Source: Chalara sp. BL73
Lineage: Eukaryota; Ascomycota; Leotiomycetes; Helotiales
Length of the DNA: 64,000 nucleotides
Reading direction: 5' to 3'
Assembly: GCA_918026815.1 (NCBI GenBank)
Contig: CAKJVC010000150.1
Span: 434,001-498,000, forward strand
Shown: one piece after another, positions 57,084 to 64,000 of the stretch
How the letters are laid out: every line of letters begins with the position of its first letter
Numbering within the stretch: position 1 is the stretch's first letter
The notes under the pieces: generated by a model
What the model was told of the DNA's origin: nothing
The model's input: the letters and a program-made list of their open reading frames with translations, nothing else
The model's database searches: none
Translations under genes and position numbers: made by a program

Positions 57084-57573
57084 CTTTATATAATAAAGTA
57101 TTCTTTAACGTTAAAACAAACAAAATTAAGTAAAAATTATAAAAGTTATTAATGTTTAAAGCAAAAAAATCATCAAATAAGTACATAATAAAATTATAGT
57201 TAAAAGTTGTTTTAATGCTTAAGCTTAATTTCCAATAAGTGCTGTTAAGTTTACAAGTATTTTTGTAGAGATATTAACAATTACTTTTATTTTGTTGACG
57301 TTGATTGGATTTTTGAGTGTGCACCTTGAAAAATCAGGTTTTGGAAAGCTATATAGATATGGTAATAGCTCCTTGGCATACTCACGTAAGCCGATTCCTG
57401 ACAAGGTCATTAATGGATAGGCACCACGTGGCGCATCTAGCCTTTTCGGGGTTAGATGTGGGAACTATTTTTCGACATAGCTGCGTGAACATCAATGTTC
57501 TGTCGAGCCTTTGCCAACCTTCGCAAGACTATCCGTCAGTCTCTCAAGTTGCATCGTTGCCTTGGCTGGAAAC
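57084..57573. other. AT-rich intergenic, promoter of the HET gene
   Basis: Strongly AT-rich to about 57300. No gene recognised. Confidence 0.5.
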
Positions 57574-60318
57574 ATGCGCTTGCTTCCAAGTTCTGTCGAT
57601 CCGGATGATATCTTTGTCATTGATGTGGATCGTCTCCAAGCCTCCATTACGTGGACCTTGATAACGTCCGTATGTTGGTTCGGGTGCCTATGGTGGGACA
57701 TAGACGATTCGGCATCGGCTCTTGAGATGTTCATCTTTAATGTTCTCGCCGGAATTACGTTCCTCGTCACTTGCGCTTTATTGGCGAGTCACTTACGAAC
57801 ATCGGCGAAGCTCATCGTATGCATTATTGTGGCACCCTTTCTCATCATTATTCTTCCATGTCAGTGGTGTCTCTGGTTACCTAGCTATAACCATGATCCA
57901 GGCTTGCCCCGCCATCATGAGCATCCAAGTCTGCCCGACAGGTCGCTGTGCCAGCTCTGCCCGACGTGTAGCTCTATAGTGAGCCAGTCTCGCCTTCTCG
58001 CAGGGTCCAACAGCGCTCCAATGGGCGACGAAAAGTATGGCCACCTCACCATAAAAGAACTTCGAGAATCTGCTCAAATTTGCCACTTGTGCCAACTTCT
58101 TTGGCTTTCCCTTAGTCGATATCGGCGTGGTCGCACATCAGAGTCTCTTCCGCAGTTTCCATCAGCATCAACACAAGCACCAACACCGTTGCCCAACTGC
58201 ACCAACAGCACATTGTCCAGCCCCAAAGGCTGTGGGCTTTCCATGTCTCCACCAAGCCAAACTCATCCCTCCACAACGAAAAAGACATACAAATCGGTAA
58301 ACGATGAAATTTCCGACTCCACAAGTAATAATTTATCCACAACGAGTCACGTCGAGCCCAGTAAGTCTCCAGACGAAGAAGCCTATGCCCTCCAGAAGCT
58401 CGATGCTGACGATGCCACAGAGCCAAAGCCAAACGGCTGCCAAAACGGCTACGGCACTTTCAAGCAGGTCGATAAATATTTTCACCTTAAGCTGTGGGAA
58501 AGATCATTAGCACAGAATTGCGTCTGCTGGATGCAGCTTGTCCACGATGACATCCCTGAGTCCTACCCACTAACAGTTGAAAAACCATCAACTACACACC
58601 AACACCAGTGTGACTTATCAAACACTGTAGACTCGTCCGTTACCATGAGATGGGCTAAGAGGCAGATTAAGGCCTGCTGCGATTATCACCCCCGCTGTCA
58701 TAAGAAGTTTGTTCCTGAAGGTTCAACTAATTATCTCCCCAAACGACTTCTAGACGTTCAAAAGGCCCACGGTAGCAAGATATGTCTTGTTGAAACCTCA
58801 ACACTGGGAACTAAAGACCCAGGTTCCCTGGAATATGTTGCCCTAAGCCATTGCTGGGGCGGGATGATCAAGATGAAGCTCCTAAAGGAAAATTTCCAGA
58901 AACTGCAGTCAATCGAAGTCAAAGATTTACCCCAAAACTTCGAAGACGCGGTGTATATCGCTCGAAAGATTGATGTTTGCTACTTATGGATCGACTCGCT
59001 TTGCATCCAACAGGATTCCCCGGATGACTGGGAAACAGAATCCGCAAAGATGGGACTAATTTATGCAAACGCACAATGCGTAATATCTGCCACAGCATCC
59101 AAGGACTCAACCGGCGGCTGTTTCGTGTCAGAAACCCCCTTTGTGGTGGATTGCGTCCTGTCTCCTCCGAGCGGTATCTCGCTCGTCGTTCGATCTGGGG
59201 TAAAGGAGCCATCATTTAATCCCAAGCAGGAAGCGTTGATGTCGTTGATTGCTCAAAAAGTGGAAATAGCGCCATTAAACACGAGAGCTTGGGCATTCCA
59301 GGAAAGAGTCCTTGCAAGGCGTGTTCTGCATTTCTGCGACGGCATCGTCCTCTTTGAATGCAATACACTAATTGCGTCCCAACACCACGAGGACTTGCGA
59401 TATGGGATCAATACAAAAATTCGTGCGGACGGAAGACCACATTCGCCTGGAGACACCGAGGGGATCGGAGGTGTTATAAGCGAAAGACAGGCAAGATTTA
59501 ATGCATCAGCTCGATTGGGCATGCGCGGAGCCTTCGAATTTTTGTTTCGATTTTCAGGAACAACCGACGATGGCATAATTGAGTTTCATAACCGATGGTA
59601 TCAGATAGTTGAGAAATACTCAATTCGCAAGCTAACCTACAACACTGACAAAATGAAAGCCTTGGCGGGAGTTGTATATTTCATCCAGGAAAATACACAC
59701 CTCGAATATGTTGCTGGTCTCTGGAGCGACGAGCGGGGCGGTAATAAACTCCTCCAAGTTAATCTACTCTGGGTATGTACGGGGCCTCCTAGAGGCAGAT
59801 CCCGTCTTTCTGCGCCAACTTGGTCATGGGCTTCGGTTGATGGAGGCGTTTCTCATCGACTACAGTCTTCTACATTTTCGGCGAGCTCTCGTTACAAGGC
59901 TAAAGATGCACCGGCCGACAAACTGGCAACCGCCTCTGAATGGGTGTTTTTAAGGTGGTTCATAATTGACGTTAAATTCGACGGTATCGACACCGAAGGG
60001 CCGGTCAATTCTTCGACCCGCAACCCTACGTTATCATTGTACTGCTCCATCTGCGACCTTGATAGCTCAAAGGTCAACTATATCCCTGATATCGATGACC
60101 CGAATTCTGAAGGGCTCCTTTGCCTGCCTATTCTCTCATTTATAAACAGGCGTATATATCCCGAGAATAAGTTGTGGCAGGTTCATGGTATTGCCTTGCG
60201 ACGAAAACCTGGTCAAAAAGACACGTATGAAAGAGCCGGATACTTTTGGGCAGCCGATGAGCATATACTAAAAGAGATATGGAGGAATATAAGAAAGGAA
60301 TATATTCAGCTTGTTTAA
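57574..60318 (+). CDS. HET-domain protein with three N-terminal membrane segments
   Basis: Single exon, 914 residues from the first ATG (57574). Three hydrophobic segments lie at about 24-41, 49-71 and 78-97 (VCIIVAPFLIIILPCQW). A Cys-rich region follows (LCQLCPTC; later QICHLCQLL), common before HET domains, then a Ser/Thr-rich linker. The HET domain is complete: EYVALSHCWGG (about 419), DAVYIARKIDVCYLWIDSLC then IQQDSPDDWE (about 460-482), and TRAWAFQERVLARRVLHF (about 568). A late RLSAPTWSWASVDG is also typical. HET proteins act in heterokaryon incompatibility and cell death. Membrane anchoring would place this one at a membrane. No mutation seen. Confidence 0.92.
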   Translation: MRLLPSSVDPDDIFVIDVDRLQASITWTLITSVCWFGCLWWDIDDSASALEMFIFNVLAGITFLVTCALLASHLRTSAKLIVCIIVAPFLIIILPCQWCLWLPSYNHDPGLPRHHEHPSLPDRSLCQLCPTCSSIVSQSRLLAGSNSAPMGDEKYGHLTIKELRESAQICHLCQLLWLSLSRYRRGRTSESLPQFPSASTQAPTPLPNCTNSTLSSPKGCGLSMSPPSQTHPSTTKKTYKSVNDEISDSTSNNLSTTSHVEPSKSPDEEAYALQKLDADDATEPKPNGCQNGYGTFKQVDKYFHLKLWERSLAQNCVCWMQLVHDDIPESYPLTVEKPSTTHQHQCDLSNTVDSSVTMRWAKRQIKACCDYHPRCHKKFVPEGSTNYLPKRLLDVQKAHGSKICLVETSTLGTKDPGSLEYVALSHCWGGMIKMKLLKENFQKLQSIEVKDLPQNFEDAVYIARKIDVCYLWIDSLCIQQDSPDDWETESAKMGLIYANAQCVISATASKDSTGGCFVSETPFVVDCVLSPPSGISLVVRSGVKEPSFNPKQEALMSLIAQKVEIAPLNTRAWAFQERVLARRVLHFCDGIVLFECNTLIASQHHEDLRYGINTKIRADGRPHSPGDTEGIGGVISERQARFNASARLGMRGAFEFLFRFSGTTDDGIIEFHNRWYQIVEKYSIRKLTYNTDKMKALAGVVYFIQENTHLEYVAGLWSDERGGNKLLQVNLLWVCTGPPRGRSRLSAPTWSWASVDGGVSHRLQSSTFSASSRYKAKDAPADKLATASEWVFLRWFIIDVKFDGIDTEGPVNSSTRNPTLSLYCSICDLDSSKVNYIPDIDDPNSEGLLCLPILSFINRRIYPENKLWQVHGIALRRKPGQKDTYERAGYFWAADEHILKEIWRNIRKEYIQLV

Positions 60319-61936
60319 TAGCAGAAGTATATGAAAGGCGAAAATTCGAAATCGAGGTTGGGGTTAGCACAAGCACGTCGCTCATCCAATCAGTAGATAG
60401 CACAAATTTGGTCGCTTCTTGCCAGGCTTTTTTTTTTCTTTACATGCGCACCTATAGACCTAGGTAAATCTTATCCGAACCCTTATTCTAGCCCACCTGG
60501 CGTGTTAGATGGGATAAACTGTGTATAACTGCTGCACAGCGGCACAAAGTCGAGCGGTAGAACGCCGGGTGAAAGACTTCAGTAAAAGACCACCTCCCCT
60601 ATCTTCCCTTTAATCTTTTACATGATCTATCATTGCATTAAGTAAAAGCCATTCGTTTTCTCACACTGAGGATCAATCTGTGCAGTAGATCTTGCAACAT
60701 AAGGCACCGCATTTTCGCCTTTGTCTTACTGCCGGAACACCCGGGTTGGAGTAATTACTTATACTTTAACCTGAGGGCACGCACACATGTGTTTCATGCG
60801 CAATGCTCGTTGAGGTTGGTGGGTAAGTCTTTATTGTTAGTTTAATGATTCTTCTTTGTTCTAAGCTCCCGTTCTACGGGTTGAGGAGGATCGAGGTCCT
60901 ACGTTTCAGGTGCTGGTCACATGATCATAACTACATACAAATAGCTACTCACACTTACTGAACTCCGTATCGTATGTCAGAACTCCAACACCTTTGCTTG
61001 TAGCGAGTATATTGTCGGAGTCAGATTTATTAACACATTTTCTATTTTTTATTCTTACTACGCTTAAAGAACCCCTCTTTTTCTTTTTCTTTTTATTTTC
61101 CTTTAGCTCAGGAACCTGTTTCCTCGCAGGCCGTTTAGGATAATACCTCTGAGAGAGATCATTTATCGTTGGCATTGGCTTTTGCCCTATACTTATAGTC
61201 CAATCGTACTGCACACTTTCGGAAGAGGTCCCGCCTATAGGCAGGCTATTCTGGTAGCTTTGCTGTATAGAGGCTGCCTTGCTTGGTACCGGTGGTGCTT
61301 GCTGATAGTGCGGGATTGTGATGGTGGCTGCTGTTAATAGACGGCGCTCTTTGTAGAACCGTATCCAGGATAAGTTTGTTGATATAGATTGGGCGTGTGG
61401 TTTTGAAATGGGATATCTATGTTAGGCTGACAATTGAGTGTATAATAGTCGATACGCTGTGGTGGTGTTTATGGTTGACGACTCGAGTTTGGCATCGGAG
61501 GAATTTGCGTTTGCGCCAAAGGTGGTAGTGGAGGATAGTAGCGATCATTTGAGTCGAGCTTTGAGATTTTATCTAGATAGTATTCAAAGTCCGCTGGTCT
61601 AGCGTTTTATAGTATGTTTGACGCCAAAACTGGTTTCAGTGTCCCCTCAATAGAATCAATTGAGACTGCATTAGCTGGGATGGCTTTTTGGAGCTTTTTA
61701 GGAGATGCCGTAATTTGCTTATACATCTACGATACGGTAGTGTCCTCCGGGCATAAAAGAGATGCACCCTTTTCTATATCCTCCTTGTCCGGCTGTAGTC
61801 CTAACTCCTTTAGATCAATGCGGAGCTTTTCTATGATATCTTTTTCCTTTATATCTCTTAGATGCTTGCTATCCAGGTGTTTTTTCAGGTGTCTTTCCAA
61901 CGCTGCAGCAGATAGGAAATCGATGTCGAAGTGTTT
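60319..61936. other. no gene recognised
   Basis: A minus-strand open stretch at 61727-61930 (FLSAAALERHLKKHLDSKHL) and low-complexity Pro-rich remnants at 61250-61560 may be old retroelement coding sequence, but no domain was identified. Confidence 0.35.
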
Positions 61937-62142
61937 TGTCACGGTCCTAGAGGTCACGTGCACAACGCATCTGGCATTCACTGCCAGATGTCGCGCCACA
62001 GCTGCGAACGGTCATTGGTTCGTCTAGATAGGACCTTGGAACTGGCCATGGTTATGTAAGGGCAGTTCCAGCAGTAGTTACACCTTTTAGTTTAGATACC
62101 TTACAAACAGCTATCACTGGCACTTGTATTGGGATCGTGACG
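61937..62142 (+). mobile_element. LTR-like element, family C
   Basis: TGTCACGGTCCTAGAGG to GGGATCGTGACG. About 14 bp missing near the right end compared with other copies. It borders the RNase H fragment. Confidence 0.7.
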
Positions 62143-62144
62143 TG

Positions 62145-62519
62145 AAAAGTGTCTGCTGAGGAGCCGAGAAAAGGGGTTAGAAGCCTAAGAGCTGCTTCTT
62201 GGTTGTCGAGGCAAATCCAAATATCTGTAGCGCAAGTAGTAGCTCCTTGAGAAATCACTTCTTTAATTCCGGCTACTGCGGCTTTAACTTCGGCGTCGAA
62301 AACTTTGACACGGTCGCCGTAAGAGATTGAGGCTTCGGCAGGTTTATAGTTGTTTTGAAAAACTACATAGCCACCGCCTGCGTTGCCGGATTCGAGTTTT
62401 GATCCGTTTGAGTAAACTATAATGTCGTTATATGGGAGTTGACTATTTTGGCTCCTTAATAGTACAGCTAGAAGCGAAACTGTCACGGAGAATGCGAACA
62501 GCCGAGGCTCGTTTAGCAT
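62145..62519 (-). pseudogene. RNase H fragment of a non-LTR retrotransposon
   Basis: DIIVYSNGSKLESGNAGGGY, VFDAEVKAAVAGIKEV and DIWICLDNQEAALRLL are the first three blocks of the RNase H domain found at the C-terminus of fungal LINE-type elements (catalytic Asp of YSNGS replaced by Asn, Glu of DAE kept, Asp of CLDN kept). The last block is cut by the family C element. Confidence 0.75.
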
Positions 62520-63078
62520 TCCTTATGTAGCCAGGTGCGCTTGCCGCGCGTTCTAGCTGTACGCCACCTGAGCGTTCCCTTCTTTTTGTACTCTATAAGC
62601 GCGTATTCTACAACAGTATTATATCACTTCGCTCACCCAATTGACTATTCTATAGCTTTGATTTACTCCGTGACAGAAACAAGGTGCGCAAAAGATTCGT
62701 AGATGCGCTATGTCTTCAAGCTGTGGGTCACTTCCTTATCAGCTGCAGAAACGGGGCGCTTTGGCTCTTTTCGCCGCGATTTGTAGGAGAATGAAATGGA
62801 TGCGGGATTAAGGTTCAGAGGATCGCCATGCGGCATAGCCGCCCTGCGCAAGTCTTACGGCGGTCCGTTGGCGTGAACCCATTACGATCTAGAGGCTCGC
62901 GCTGTCTTGGCATAATACCAAGCCTCAGCTTTGAGTAGCAACATCAATGGCATGGGAGAAGCATACGGATTATGTAATATTAATATCTAGCTTGGTAGAC
63001 AGGTCTGGAAATACAAACTATTCTGTGTTCTAACCATAGTGCAAGAGGGAGAAATGGTAAGCAACGTGACCGATGTGC
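62520..63078. other. no gene recognised
   Basis: Spacer between retroelement debris and the HeLo pseudogene. Confidence 0.5.
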
Positions 63079-63906
63079 TTAATCCCAGAAGTCCTTCCCA
63101 CCATACTTGTCAGAGCTTTTCCACCTTTCTCTACTTCAACACTATCATAGTTGTGGGACGCCCCCATCGCACCTCTTTTCCAATCATCACTATATGCATC
63201 GCCAGCAAGACCATGGCCTCTGACCGTAATATTCGAGTACTGATGGCCCGCGATTATTTCCTTATCGTTTTTCGAAGCAGGCTATCGACACTCTTGGCTG
63301 CGTCCTCGATCAGCTCAAGAGACTCCTTGTCGCCAATCCGTGCTGCTTTTTGTTGGACAAGCGTGGTTTGTGCCTGAGGTGCAGGGAATAGTTTTTCAAT
63401 CTCGTCAATAAGTGAAACGATCTGTTCGAGAAGGTCTTTCAGAGCGGATCGGTGATAAAGAGCCCAGTTTTTAAGATTCAAGAATCGACCCTTTTCTGAC
63501 GCCGAATAGCCAAGCCTTCTATCTTGTTGTCCAGCACAGCCAGCTTCGGATCCATATCGCCCGTCGAATACGCTGAGAGATCCTCGCCAGCCTTCGCAGT
63601 TAACTTGTACTTAGAGATGTCTTCAGTGTCCGCGAAAAGCACAAGGATTTGAAGCAACGCATCCTTTGCAAGTTGGATCTCGGTCGCAGTAGCATTTTGC
63701 CTCCCTAGTTTAGGATCATCGTAAATCTTGACAGACTCGCCCTATCGTGTCGGACGGAGTCTCGCGCAATTGAGAGCAAGCTGGCTTGTCTGGAAATCTC
63801 GACCGAAGTGGCGGCCAAACTGGACACACTCGAAGCAGTCGACACAAGCAGTAAAAGCAGATGCAATGCCGATGGCACCAGCGACAATACCGAACGGCTT
63901 CGCCAT
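63079..63906 (-). pseudogene. HeLo-domain protein with C-terminal amyloid-like motif, inactivated
   Basis: From the ATG at 63906 the N-terminus PFGIVAGAIGIASAFTACV and later NWALYHRSALKDLLEQIV and SLIDEIEKLFP are hallmarks of the HeLo (HET-s/LopB-type) membrane-targeting cell-death domain. Past residue 200, translation in shifted frames gives two related segments (HQYSNITVRGHGLAGDAYS and HNYDSVEVEKGGKAL) resembling the paired repeats of HET-s-type prion-forming motifs. Breaks: TAG at 63742-63744 where the family has Trp; one-base shifts near 63490-63496 and 63268-63272; a small deletion near 63109. In this family, signalling NLRs template the amyloid so that the HeLo domain damages membranes. 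Here the gene is dead. A partner NLR could lie beyond 64000. Confidence 0.85.
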
Positions 63907-64000
63907 TGTCAAAATAAACGATAATGCAAGAGATACACTGGAAGTTGTGAGACACGCCGGAGGTTGAGAGAGTAGGTGGGAAGTCCTCACCAAGACTTCA

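Noticed and set aside
1..64000. Starship giant transposon
   Set aside because: NLR, HET and transposon cargo would fit, but no DUF3435 tyrosine-recombinase captain, DUF3723, FRE or patatin-like gene was seen, so there is no direct support in this window.

Overview
The window is nuclear DNA from a filamentous ascomycete (Pezizomycotina). The signs are short spliceosomal introns (about 47-125 nt, GT..AG), genes on both strands with long spacers, several HET-domain proteins, a NACHT-ankyrin NLR, a FunK1 kinase, a HeLo-domain protein and many solo LTRs. The class cannot be fixed from sequence alone. I found no rRNA, tRNA, CRISPR or prokaryotic feature.

Layout. 1-5 kb: a possible uracil-DNA-glycosylase-like protein, a broken zinc-knuckle-like ORF and a small secreted protein. 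6-8 kb: nested LTRs and an inverted-repeat element. 8-13 kb: a HET-ankyrin gene interrupted by one TGA. 13-14 kb: a truncated Fot1/pogo-like transposase. 14.4-17.3 kb: an intact TPR / HET-like / TPR protein. 21-22.4 kb: a complete but mutated Tc1/mariner element. 23-27.4 kb: an intact four-exon NLR with 14 near-identical ankyrin repeats. 27.8-28.6 kb: a HET relic. 29-30 kb: a DEDDy exonuclease. 30-33 kb: nested LTRs, an MFS fragment and a MITE. 33.7-37.6 kb: a three-exon gene fusing two C2H2 fingers to a large fungal domain of unknown function. 38-43 kb: a FunK1 pseudogene, a kinase relic and solo LTRs. 44-53.7 kb: a Cys-cluster protein, a CorA-like fragment, a DUF7730/F-box-like gene and an 11-exon amidase. 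54-57 kb: Ty3-type gag remains and more LTRs. 57.6-60.3 kb: an intact HET protein with three predicted membrane segments. 62 kb: a LINE RNase H fragment. 63-64 kb: a decayed HeLo gene with a C-terminal amyloid-like motif.

The intact and broken HET, NLR and HeLo genes together look like an allorecognition / regulated-cell-death island. It keeps being remodelled by repeat expansion inside genes, by LTR insertion followed by LTR-LTR recombination (at least eight solo LTRs carry exact 5-bp target duplications), and by mutations that look like repeat-induced point mutation (six nonsense codons in four loci, all explained by CpA-to-TpA changes). Housekeeping-like genes (exonuclease, amidase, F-box-like) lie between the rapidly changing ones. 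No Starship captain (DUF3435 tyrosine recombinase) was seen, so membership in a giant transposon is not supported within this window.
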